NCBI RefSeq assembly: GCF_014529535.1
Contig: NW_023503375.1
Coordinates: 2,356,001-2,420,000 of the forward strand
Direction of reading: 5' to 3'
From: Bradysia coprophila
Taxonomy: Eukaryota > Arthropoda > Insecta > Diptera > Sciaridae
Length of the DNA stretch: 64,000 bases
The position numbers were made by a program, and so were the translations under genes. How positions within the stretch are numbered: position 1 is the stretch's first letter; each line of letters opens with the position of its first letter. Shown piece by piece: positions 1-10,500 of this stretch. A model generated the notes under the pieces. That model searched no databases. It was not told where the DNA came from and was given only the letters and a program-made list of their open reading frames with translations.

Positions 1-3000
1 GGCGTTGGCGTTGATAAGTTTAAAAGTCAGAACTTGAAATTGTAAGGTCACGACAGACTCTTGGATTAGAATTTTTTTCAATTTCATTCTTTATGTGGCG
101 TGGCACTTATACCTTCACTTTGATTACTATCTGGTTTCTTACTGACACACGGCCATTTAAGACTTCCTAGGGCCGAAGAACAAAAATGGCCAGAACAAAC
201 ATTTTTCGTCTTGGGTAAATTTGTAATCGGTTTCAAGTCTCGACCTTATGAAAGGCTGATTTACAAGTGGGTATGTACTTCGTCAAAGCGATGGTCTATA
301 TGTCTATCCCAGAAATTAGACAGAGCCAAGGCCAGTCAAATCTAAATGTTCAATTGTACTTTTCATTGACATTGTAGTGATGGAACAATAGATTGATGGA
401 ATGTTCGCAAAAATGCCATCCCTTTTTTCTGTTTTTAAGTCACCGTAGAGTAGATGCCCAAAAATACTCTAAATCGTAAGGAATTGCTACACAAACACAC
501 ACACTCTATCATCGTATTTTTAAGATTTACTTAGTAAATGCTCATAAGTTTACAAGAACAAATCGGAAAATCAACATCGATCAGCTCTGCCATTCTCTCA
601 TGCACTCTTTCTTATGATTGCAGTAGATGGAATTTTCGTCACAGCAAAAGGCAATTTCTGTTGCTAAATTTCTTTTACACAAAACAGATACGTACGTACA
701 CCTAAATACACATAAAATAAACTTTTTAAATAAATAAAATTCGCTTTGTGTTGTATGTATTATCCATTTACTCTTAAAAACTTTAGTTTTCTTATTTTAA
801 TTTTAAGACTGAAACTTAAAACCATACAATTTACGATGTATAAAAATTGCAAACAGATTAAATTTAGTAGAACTCTTGTAGCTATAAATTCGGATTAATA
901 CAACAACAAAATGATGATGATTATGATGATGATGATGATGATGATGATGAATATAGATCAATGTATATTTTTTATATCTAGTTGACAAGTAATAAAAAAA
1001 AACAAAAAATGAAAAGTTAATCAGTTGAGGGTAATGAAAAAAGTGCTTTTTTGCGTGAAAACCTATTATTATACAACATAAATATATCGATTCCATGATA
1101 TCAACACTATATACAATCAAATTCACATTATAAAAATGAAACTAAAATCAACAAAAGAAAAGTGGACAAAAAAATCTAAAATTTACTTAGCCAGAAACTA
1201 TGTCATAGCGGAACTCTCTTTACATCCGAGTGAATTTTATTTACAAGTGGAAAACGTAGTACTTCAAATGACCCAGCAACGAATTCATTTTACACAAGGA
1301 GTCAATTTTCGTTCAAGTGCTTAATTCTCGAAACATTTTCAAATTAGCTGCTTTCCAAGAGGAAATTTTCATTCCTTTAACGTTCAATTTTCCTTTGTAA
1401 AAACTACTTCTTAGAAATATATTAAATTATCCAGTTTTACGTGCAATTTTGTAATACAATGAGAGTGTACCTGTTAAAAAACAATTCAACTCAAACTGTG
1501 AGCAGAGAATTTTACTCATGAAACGGTAGACGGATCGTGATGCAATTATCTGTTACTCATTTCGTTCACAATATCGCTTAATGATTGTTACAAAATCTTT
1601 TTCTTCATTCGTTTGGACGTTTGGTATTCATTTCGCTGTATAAGGTTAAGTCTTTTGCTCACATAGAACTTGAGATAGAAAAAAAAAGATTGTTGCCAAT
1701 CTGAATAGGTGTATACATAACGTACATAGAATGAGTAAGATTCAATAATACAGCGTAGATTTGACGATTCCTCTAAGATACAAATACAGTGAGGCGCAAC
1801 TTGATTTTTTTTTTTCAAAACGTTTTCTCTATGTTTTAAATCTTCCCAAATCATCGAGAACTCTTGACAGAAATATGAGTCCAGCCAGTACTAAAGTAAG
1901 TAGTTCTATTCTATGCTATTTTGTGGTGGTACAAAATCCCATGAATCGGATTGAAATGGTGTAAAATGAAACGACTGTAAAATGAAATTTTTTGAGGGTT
2001 TGAAGATTAGAAAGTTTGACTGCAATAAATGTCAACCGAATGACTAATTAAACGGTTTTACCAGCCGTGGTATACTCATGTACTCAATCACATTGTCCAT
2101 ATGGTTATACTACTACCAGTGCGACTATAGTACCCGTGGTTTTAAGACGTATGAATCATGTGCAAATAACAGTAAATTTTCCTTCTGTAAGACAGATACT
2201 ACCATCCGATTGGTTCAAGCTCCCTCAAATAAGGAAAATGACAATGTTTGATTAGCTAGTTTATTCTCTTTTTCTCGCTGCGCCTGTCTCATGAGCAGAG
2301 TGGGTGATTGGATCATCTGATAAAAACAGCTGAAGCAAGCTTATAGACACAAATTTGGTTGACATTAACCACTATATTTACTCTAATCTACGGAATGTAA
2401 AATTATTCACTCGGAATCAATAAAATTATACGAAATACAAAAATGTCTAATCCTTTAATAGATTACTAAACTAATAATAGAAACTTTCCCAAATAAACCA
2501 TAAACGATGCACCTAATAAACTAAATATTAAAAACAATTTTGTGTGTTAGTAAAATGAAAAATTGTTAGGAATTTATAAAATTCTATAAAAAAAATGAAA
2601 AAAATATTAAACGTAAAATTACCTGCTGAAGTTGATTAGTTAAGGACAAAAGTTGAACTTAAAAAAACAAAAGAAAAGGAAACAAGAAGTAAGATCGCGC
2701 GATATTTTTAGATAGAAAGATAACAAAAAAAAGCTTGATATTTCTATTAATAAATGAATTTGAACGTTAAAAAAGCAAAAAAGAATTTTACGTTTACGTT
2801 AAACGAATAAGTTAAAAATTCTAAAATTAAGTTGATAGACAACCCAACACATTATTGTAATACTTACATCAAATTTAGTTATTATTAACCCAGAACATAT
2901 TATTGTGATAACAAAACTTTATATTTTACGTTTTTCTTATCCGCAAAGAGAAACGATACAAAAGGAACATAATGAAAACATTTGAAAGAAGAAAAAAATG

Positions 3001-3462
3001 AATAAAAATAAAAAATAATTTATGTAAATGTTATGAATGAATAAATTTTTGGAAAATAGACAAAAAATCAATTGATTTTCATTGTTACCGAGACTGATGA
3101 TGACTTTATTAGAAGTGGACACCTGTCAGCCATTCATGCTTTGGTGATTTTTATGTCATTTGTATTTTATGTTTCTGCACAAACAAGATTTTGTAAATCC
3201 AAGTCCTATAGTTTTAGATATTAAACCTTAGATAGACGATAAACATGTCAGGTTTGATATCACCGTAATTGAATCTACTACATCTCTTGTTTAAAATATC
3301 ATTACTTTCCGTTCTTTTTACTTCGTTAGCTAGAATTTACACCTTGATAATAGAGTGGTCAAAATTTGTTACAAACGTTTTTTGAATCGCCCTTCAGCTT
3401 CCTTATTAGTAATCGTATGGCAGATATTACATTTTCATTTACATCTTCATTAAATTAATTCA
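1..3462. other. AT-rich region without recognisable genes
   Basis: Both strands contain only short open frames with low-complexity composition and no family motif. Apart from the microsatellite at 911-950 I see no structured repeat. It may be intergenic or intronic to a gene outside the window. Confidence 0.5.
911..950. repeat. ATG/GAT trinucleotide microsatellite
   Basis: About 13 ATG-type triplets in a row with one interruption (TTATG). On the minus strand the run encodes a polyhistidine stretch in a short open frame, which I regard as a by-product of the repeat. Confidence 0.9.
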
Positions 3463-3845
3463 CTAAATTTCTAAATCCAAGTTCTCATACCACTCAACGA
3501 CCTCCACCGTCAATAAATTTGAATCGCTCAAATCAACTGAGAAACGTCTAAGATGTGATTCATCGTTTGAACAGTCACATTATCACAGTCACAGAACGGT
3601 GAGTCAACGAAATTCCACCGATGTAGTTGTTGTTTACAGAAGCCATGTCCACATCGGAATCGGTTCAACATCCTCCATTCCCGTCTCTCCAAATCGTATC
3701 CACCCAACTTTTCGTTCAGGTTTTCGATTTGTTCGAAAAGTTGATTCTTTCCGTCCAATATCGTTTCCAATCTTCTTAAAGCTCGTGACGACAAATGAAG
3801 ATTGGCATAAAGAAATTGAAGAAAAGGGACCTTTGTTGGATTAGC
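3463..3845 (-). pseudogene. LINE reverse transcriptase C-terminal relic
   Basis: The minus-strand translation contains WRMLNRFRCGHGFCKQQLHR followed by W-N-x5-P-x-CDCD and QTMNHI. This is the cysteine/histidine-rich tail found after the reverse transcriptase domain in many non-LTR retrotransposons (C-x4-C, then C-x-C, then H-I). After residue 84 or so the frame breaks: the expected continuation, with VEWYENLDLEI before a stop at 3463-3465, is in another frame. No polymerase domain remains upstream. I read it as a dead 5'-truncated fragment; the clade cannot be told from this piece. Confidence 0.75.
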
Positions 3846-4498
3846 GTAGGCTCGCGAAGGAAGATGGTCCCCAAAAAAGACTTCACTAATCAGTACAAAT
3901 TTGACATTTATTTAAATTTTCGTTGTTCTTAACTGGGCCTAATTTATGCACGAGATTCCAAAGAATGTGAAAAACACGATAACCACAATTGTCGAAGTAC
4001 TACAGTTTGAGTGGTGACGCTTCAAAGAAAGTAATTTTTTAGAGAAAATTTACTTAGCTAAAAAAATTGGCGTGTGAGAGACTCTCGGTTTGTAATGGAA
4101 TAAGCAGAGGTCGTCCTTAGCTACAACATAAACTAAGTTTCAGTTTTTCCTGATTAAAACTTTTAGTAAAAAATTGGAAATGATTTTTTTGAAGACATCG
4201 TACATTCGGAATATTGAATGATTTGGCCTTGTTGTTTCGAGTTTATTTTCAATTTTAGACATGCATTAACCGCACGAACAGTCAGAATTACTTTGGCAAT
4301 CTTTTCTTGGGATTTCGTACTGATCTACTGAAAATGGCATCAAGAAAGCAAATTCAGTTTTATGGCATCAGGAACGCAAATTCAATCTTTTGTCTCTCAA
4401 AAGCAAGGGCCCTCTCAATAGAACAAACTGACAAAGGTAGTCTACCTCTATGCTCAAAAGAGTGTTCTTGTCACCTTCTGGTGGCAAGTAATAAATAT

Positions 4499-4555
4499 TA
4501 TGCACGTATGACAAAGCGGTCGAGGCTTGCCGAGACGGCTTGTCATACGTGCATA
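4499..4555. repeat. Short palindromic hairpin with GC-rich loop
   Basis: The arms (TATGCACGTATGACAA at 4499 and its reverse complement ending at 4555) pair around a GC-rich centre that contains CGAGGCTTGCCGAG. It is one of several hairpins between 4.5 and 5.8 kb. Confidence 0.8.
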
Positions 4556-4560
4556 TTCTT

Positions 4561-5061
4561 TTTTATCTCCTGCAAGCTGATATTTCATACATTACGCGTT
4601 TCTGCATATAAACACAAACACATACATAACCACAGCCTATACGATTGGATAATTCACACATAACCCACCTAGGGTAAATTTACTTTCCATCTACATATTT
4701 GAAAAAAAAAAAAAAAATCGCCGAACGGCGGAAGCGAACACGGGACCAGCAGCATATCAACCAAACATGCTGACCACTACGCCAACAAATCACATAACGC
4801 GGTGCAATTGGTATCGGTGGTGGTTCGTTAGTCACTTCTACATCGATCAAATAATCAGAGTAGTCGGAATGATGTGATTTGAACGAAATGTTGAGGTGGA
4901 TAGTATATGTGTGTGAGTAAGTAAATAAAGGATTCTCTGTATGATGTTTTTTTTTTGTTGAGAATGCGTTTTAAAACAACATGCTTAATTGATTAATTTT
5001 AAATCCAAATTTTTGTGGTTATTTCGCTAATGTATCAAATATCAGCTTGCAGGAGATAAAA
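4561..5061. mobile_element. Inverted-repeat-bounded element (about 500 bp)
   Basis: Perfect 25-bp inverted arms at 4561-4585 and 5037-5061 (TTTTATCTCCTGCAAGCTGA and its complement) bound a segment that contains a tRNA-like sequence with an A/T tract. No coding capacity is visible. The arms sit directly against the hairpins at 4499-4555 and 5067-5187, so the true ends may lie in those. A non-autonomous foldback or MITE-type element is the simplest reading. Confidence 0.6.
4702..4786 (-). ncRNA. tRNA-like sequence with poly-T end (possible SINE head or tRNA pseudogene)
   Basis: Read on the minus strand it begins GTTGGCGTAGTGGTCAGCAT, which resembles the Pol III A box (TGGCNNAGTGG). It then has a CAGCAT/ATGCTG stem, a B-box-like GTGTTCGCTTCC, a GCCG..CGGC end, and a run of about 16 T (plus-strand A run 4702-4717) that would terminate Pol III. 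The anticodon loop is oversized and the T arm imperfect, so I do not call it a functional tRNA. Confidence 0.45.
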
Positions 5062-5066
5062 CATTG

Positions 5067-5187
5067 TTCTACCTTGGTGTATATTTCTCGAATCACTTCT
5101 TATGTACAATTGTATATACACTCGCTGGCGCTCGTTATATACAATTGTACATACGAAGTTATTCTCGAAATATACACCAAGGTAGAA
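5067..5187. repeat. Palindromic hairpin element
   Basis: Arms TTCTACCTTGGTGTATATTT at 5067 and the reverse complement ending at 5187 pair over roughly 50 bp each with a few mismatches. The inner part (ATGTACAATTGTATATA) is self-complementary too, and the centre is GC-rich (CGCTGGCGCTCG). Confidence 0.85.
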
Positions 5188-5331
5188 AATGTACTATTAT
5201 CGCATAAGCGAAAACGAGACAACAAGATATGCGAATGACACTTTGACAATTTACAGAAGTGTAATGTTTGTTTATATATCCTAGGTGAATAATTTTTTCG
5301 GGGAATCACACCGCGTATGCGATATATATAT

Positions 5332-5444
5332 TATGCACCTGTTGCCAAGATTGGTATTTTGACGTGTAGGACATTATTGCCCTAGCCGAAGGCGTGGGTC
5401 ATAATGCCTACACGTCAAAATAACAGTCTGGCAATAGGTGCATA
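5332..5444. repeat. Palindromic hairpin element
   Basis: Arms TATGCACCTGTTGCCA and TGGCAATAGGTGCATA bound an inner stem (ATTTTGACGTGTAGG with its complement) and a central GCCCTAGCCGAAGGC-type GC-rich loop. It shares the TATGCAC outer ends with the hairpin at 4499. Confidence 0.85.
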
Positions 5445-5446
5445 TC

Positions 5447-5537
5447 ATATTTTATCTGTCGAGAACAGATATATCGAGATAAACAAAAACTCCCTAGAGG
5501 GATAAGCTCGAGATTATCGTTCTAGACAGATAAAATA
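5447..5537. repeat. Hairpin, arms with TTTTATCTGTC
   Basis: ATATTTTATCTGTC at 5447-5460 is matched by GACAGATAAAATA at 5525-5537, with imperfect pairing inside (GAGAACAGA/TCGTTCTA). It lies 2 bp from the preceding hairpin. A further weak inverted pair (ATACTTTTACT/GAGTAAAAGTAT) spans about 5535-5668. Confidence 0.7.
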
Positions 5538-5922
5538 CTTTTACTTTACTTGTGAGGTAATGTGGCCATTCCCTCACTAGTGAAGACCCTTTACCTCGCT
5601 CGTAAAGTAAAACGCCATACTTTACACGTGAAATAATTTGATATCTCGTATCCAGATGAGTAAAAGTATCCGAGGGCCTTAGCCCGAGTATAGTGGTATA
5701 CTGGTATAGTAATGTACTATTATTTTTAAAAATGGTTAACTTTACTCTGTCGTGATTTATGAAATCTGCGGAATGAACTATTACTCGCAAATCCCAGTGG
5801 AAATGAAAATTACCGCATATGTAATGAGATAATGCAGTGTTGGGAGCTAAAATCTTGTATTTATGGAAAGAACAAAGAAGTACTAGATTCTTAAATTATG
5901 TATTAGATATGCTCGCAGTCTG

Positions 5923-7025
5923 GACGTAGCACAGTCACAGTCACAGAGAACGGACGTGTTTATGCGTTGCTCTCTAAAAGTGTTTCTTTTGTGTGGCTGT
6001 GTGTGAATTCATTTTCGATTTTGTCTAATTTCTGTGCCAACTTTTACGGCTTTGGTGTTTTTATTTTGCTGTAATGGTTAAATGGTGAAATTATTTTAAA
6101 GGTTTTATTAACGAAGTCAAAGTGTTGTTCTCGTAGGTCATTTTCTCTTTGATCAATAAAGTTGTTCTCGCCTCATTGTGCGATATCAACAATTGTGTTA
6201 TTTCCTTTGTTATTTAACATGTGCTTCGTGGCGTCGGTGTACGGATTAACAATCGACTCTACCAGAAGCTAATGCTAAATTACGTGCTCGATTAATGTAC
6301 GAAAATGACACATTGCCGTATGGCATCTGGCAGTCAATTTTAGTGCAGGTAAGGTACAAACGCCTCGGGTTCTCATTTGACACCCCAAAACCACATAGCA
6401 AATTTTTACAAATTTGCTGTGGTACAATCCCAAGATACAGAAACTATCTTGTACTCCAAAATGACCGCGAGGTTTAACAGATCTATTGATTGATACGTTG
6501 TATGGATGTCAAGGGATATGACGAAATACGAATCATTCAAACGCTACAACCTGCAACGCCAGAACGAGTTCAGTCACATGGTGGCATGGCGATTTATACG
6601 AAGAGGCAACTCATGGCCTATGGTGATTAGACACTTGCTATTACCTAAAACTAATAGCCGTGACCGTAACAAAGTCGGAAATATCAAAAAACCCAACATT
6701 CGCTTTCTCCATAAAAGAAACCATATCGACATAATGTCAATAGTAGAAAGAGCTACAACATGACAATGTTGATAGCGCCATCTTTGGGAAAATGTACAGG
6801 TCAATTAGTGATGGTTGTGGTATTCGCATACCACCCACGGCTTGGAGAATTCACAACGTATGGGACGTTAACACACGGTCGATTTGTGAACAATCTAAGT
6901 CGGGAGAGATATGATGTAAAATCACAGTCCATATGATCAAGAGACTTGTACAATAGCACAACAGGCCCATCTGAGGCTTAGGTGCTGGGCTTACACCCTC
7001 CCATCTAATCTAATCTAATCTAATC
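5923..7025 (+). mobile_element. Retroposon insertion with 13-bp target-site duplication and TAATC tail
   Basis: The 13-mer TGCTCGCAGTCTG occurs at 5910-5922 and again at 7026-7038. The intervening 1.1 kb starts GACGTAGCACAGTCACAG and ends in a (TAATC)n run (about 7006-7025). A flanking duplication of this length plus a 3' simple-repeat tail is the hallmark of target-primed reverse transcription, as in LINEs and SINEs. No reverse transcriptase is encoded, only short open frames, so this is a non-autonomous or internally deleted copy. The preceding GGCTTACACCCTCCC is probably part of the family's 3' end. Confidence 0.85.
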
Positions 7026-7161
7026 TGCTCGCAGTCTGAGAAACACTTACGTCATATTAAAGCGAAACAGGCGATATCATAGCATCTGCAGTTCAGTGCT
7101 ATGACGTTATCAATAAAGAAAAACGCTCTTAATAGCTTCCACTTTTTCAAATATATAAACT

Positions 7162-7167
7162 TTTATT
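7162..7167 (-). terminator. Candidate polyadenylation signal of the K2P gene
   Basis: AATAAA on the minus strand, about 350 bases past the stop codon of the potassium channel. It is the first clear hexamer I noticed in that 3' region; usage is inferred. Confidence 0.35.
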
Positions 7168-7519
7168 GTAGATCATTAGATAAATAGATTGCACTCTTCG
7201 CCTATTATAATCTTGAGAAATTTTCTTTTTTTTATGAATTTCGCACGTTTCACAATAATAAATACATTTCTTTTCTTTGGCAAAATGAAACCATTCCAAT
7301 AATAGGAGTGTAAACTTAACAACTATAGAATTCAGATCAAACGTGAAAATTGTAAAGCTTATATTTAGTCAAAACAACGCAATTGTATGTACACACACTC
7401 ATCTAAACCTAAACAACAGACAAAGAGACCATAATTTCAAAATGAACGTTTTATCAGTCCATATCGGGCTCTCTTGGTTCAAAAACTGAAAACATTCTTT
7501 GGCTTTGATTGAAAGCTTC

Positions 7520-10500
7520 CTACTTCTTTGATTTCGTTTTCGATTTGTCATCATCTGGAGCTAATGTGTCAGATTTCTTCGGAAGTAGCGGCGGTGGTTC
7601 GTCAACGACAACTTTTGGAGGGTTCAGTTTAAGTGAACTCGAATGTACGGATGGGATATCCTCTCTACTTCCGCTCGGTGTGCCATCCTCCGAATTTACT
7701 TCCTCTTCCGCCAATGAGAGACCAATTGTTGCACCGATCTTTGCTGTTGCATGTCGAAAACTATCACTCAATTTGACCTGGACAACGTTGATGCACATAG
7801 ACGTTAAGGCTAATCCAAAAATCAGATACAAAATGCTCATCATCTGAAAATGGTTAGTCGTTACAGAGAGAATCGGAGAAAAATATTCCACAAATTTCAT
7901 ACCATGAAAGCTGGATGATTTGGTACGTAGTCTCCAAAACCAATAGTCGACCTGAAAATGTATTTTTGTTATGAGAGACAAAGGGACTCTTTGCAACAGA
8001 TCAATTTAGTTTACATCGAAATAAACACAAAGTAGCAGGCCTCGAAGAACGACCAATCCTCCCAAATCGTATAAACGGCTGCTCCAGCTAAAATGTAGGT
8101 CAAAAGTAAAAAGAAGGCAAGCGAAATCGGCAAATTGAACTCGTCATCGATATCATTAACGTCCGGTGGCATAGGCGTTATCGGAGACTCTTGGTTCAAG
8201 GGTGGCGTTAAGTGTGACGGTGACTGTTCATCCTCTTTTCCTTCTTCGACGTCAGGACTTTTCATCATCATGCTGGGTCGTCTAAATGTCGCGATTTCAT
8301 AAGCCATGTTCATGCCACGTAGTACGTCCTAAATTCATGGTAAATTCCGTCAAAAGTCATTCAGAAGACAAGCCGAGTCTCATACATACCTGCACTTGTG
8401 CTTGCTTCCGAACCTTTCGACACGAACCAGTGTAATACAAGCGCCGAACATAGGCCCACATAAATTTGATGCCTCTTGTGAACAGCTTACCAAAATCGGC
8501 CAGGAGAATAAGGAACCTGTCGGCCAACGAGAATTAGACTTTACAGATAAAATTGATAAGTGAAAGGCATTCGCATACATTGGAATACCAATAATGGCGT
8601 AGACGATGGTGATCATTTTCCCAGCTTTTGTTTTTGGAGTCAGGTGACCGTATCCTGAAAAACAAACCGGGTAAGTGTTACTCATTACTGCTTTGGAATT
8701 AACATTTGAAAAACTGTCTATTAGAAGATGGAAATTTTTGAAATCATAAAAGATTCGCGATTTTAAAATACAAATTGTAACCAGTCAATAGAGTCAATTG
8801 AAGTTGGTGATATGATAGAAAAGGTTTTGCAAACGCAATGCTTACAACTCAAAACAAGAGTTGATGGACCTTTTACAAGGCCTATCACTCTACAAAATCA
8901 TTAATCTTCCTTCGTTCAAAGTGCCAACCACTGTTGGATAAAGAATCTCTTACTTCGATCGTTTCACCCTAAATTTTGGTTTATAAGAGAACACTATCGA
9001 GAGCTATCCCTTATTTTCAACTTCGTGGTCGAAAACAGATGAATAGCAGTTTCTATCGTTTCTCGTATGATCTGTTCGTCCTATCCGGTCCTGTCAAACT
9101 TTGGAAAGCTTGTCAGGTGCGAAAGACCATTCAACAGAAGATTTTAGTTTTAAATATCATTTTAATTTGGTCGGTTTATCATTTTGTGACCGATTTGGTA
9201 GGGCAGCCAGAAATAATTTCTTTTTCTCAACTCAGTGACGAAAAGTAAAACTTTCGTTGCCTTTTTTGAGAAAAATGTTGTATACAACTCGGTGATAAAT
9301 GATTTTTTAGGCACACGATGTGTATTGTCACACTCGGCCTACGGCCTCGAGTGACAATTTACACATCTAGTGCCTAAAAAAGCATTTATCACTCGGTTGT
9401 ATAAATTACTATTTCATACCTAGGACCCGTCCAATATGAAAAATACTCTAAGCCGTTGAATGAACCAAAAATCATTTTCTAGATGTACGGAGGTAGGTTT
9501 TGCAAGGAAAAGATTTATTGTCGTTAGAAATATTTTCAGGTCGATAAGGGCAGTTGGGTGAGTCAGGTCGATAAAAACCGATTCACAATGAAACCAAAAT
9601 TCGATTTTCTGAAAACTTCGTGCTTTTTTCAATGTTCTTTTTCCAACCAACCGATTTACGAGAATAATTTTCATACATTCACCGGATGCTCTCACCTATT
9701 GTTGTCACAACAGTCACGCAATATATGATTCCGTTGATAAACGTCCAGGCCTTCATACCGCTGTATGAGGTCATACCAGCTTCGAGAGCCGATTGCAATT
9801 CTTCCTCAAATTTCCGTAATTTATTCCGGGCAGCTTGCTTCCACTCATCTTCCCTTAATTTAAGTTTAAAGAATTAGTAATCGTCAGTTGGGGACTTTTT
9901 GTTTTGATTAAATACAAATAACGCTTGAGCAATGCTCTGTCATTGGAGCAAATGTAACGTTCTTGTTTGTAAACATAACTTTCCTATCGTTGCAGTGAGT
10001 GGTGGTCATGTTTATTTATAGCTTTAATTAGTTAATATGTTGTCAGAGATTTATCTTGATTGAACTTGAACCGGAATAGCTCACAATAACAATATGAATG
10101 TGGCGTATGTGGTTACCATACAAGACTGACATGAGATATGAATCCTTTATTTCTAACTTGATGTAGCTTTAAGCTTACAGACCTGCCATTCCGAAAATGC
10201 GCAAATTTAGGATTTTCATGGCTCATAATGATTCATTTGTTCAAAGGATCTGCTAATTTTTGACAGAAAATCTGTTACTTCAATACTTTTAACAATCGGT
10301 ATGAGAAAAGATATAGCATACGTTGTGCTAGAAAACACAAACCAGGGGTCGTCATTTATTTTTGTCATCGTTGTCGATAACAGATGATCAGCCGAAAGAG
10401 TACGTTTCTTGAATTTGTAAAGTTATTATGGAGTTGAATTGATGCTCGAGGTTTGCATAAAAATTCAGTTTTTTTTCTGCAAATTGAGAGTCTACGCTTA

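Noticed and set aside
803..1126. Minus-strand frame with a polyhistidine run
   Set aside because: The run is the ATG/GAT microsatellite; the rest is AT-rich noise.
4307..4663. 118-codon plus-strand frame near the hairpin cluster
   Set aside because: It runs through the hairpin at 4499-4555 and into the inverted arm at 4561, so it is not a conserved coding unit.
4718..4786. Functional tRNA gene
   Set aside because: Box resemblance is present but the anticodon loop is too large and the T arm imperfect. Kept only as tRNA-like.
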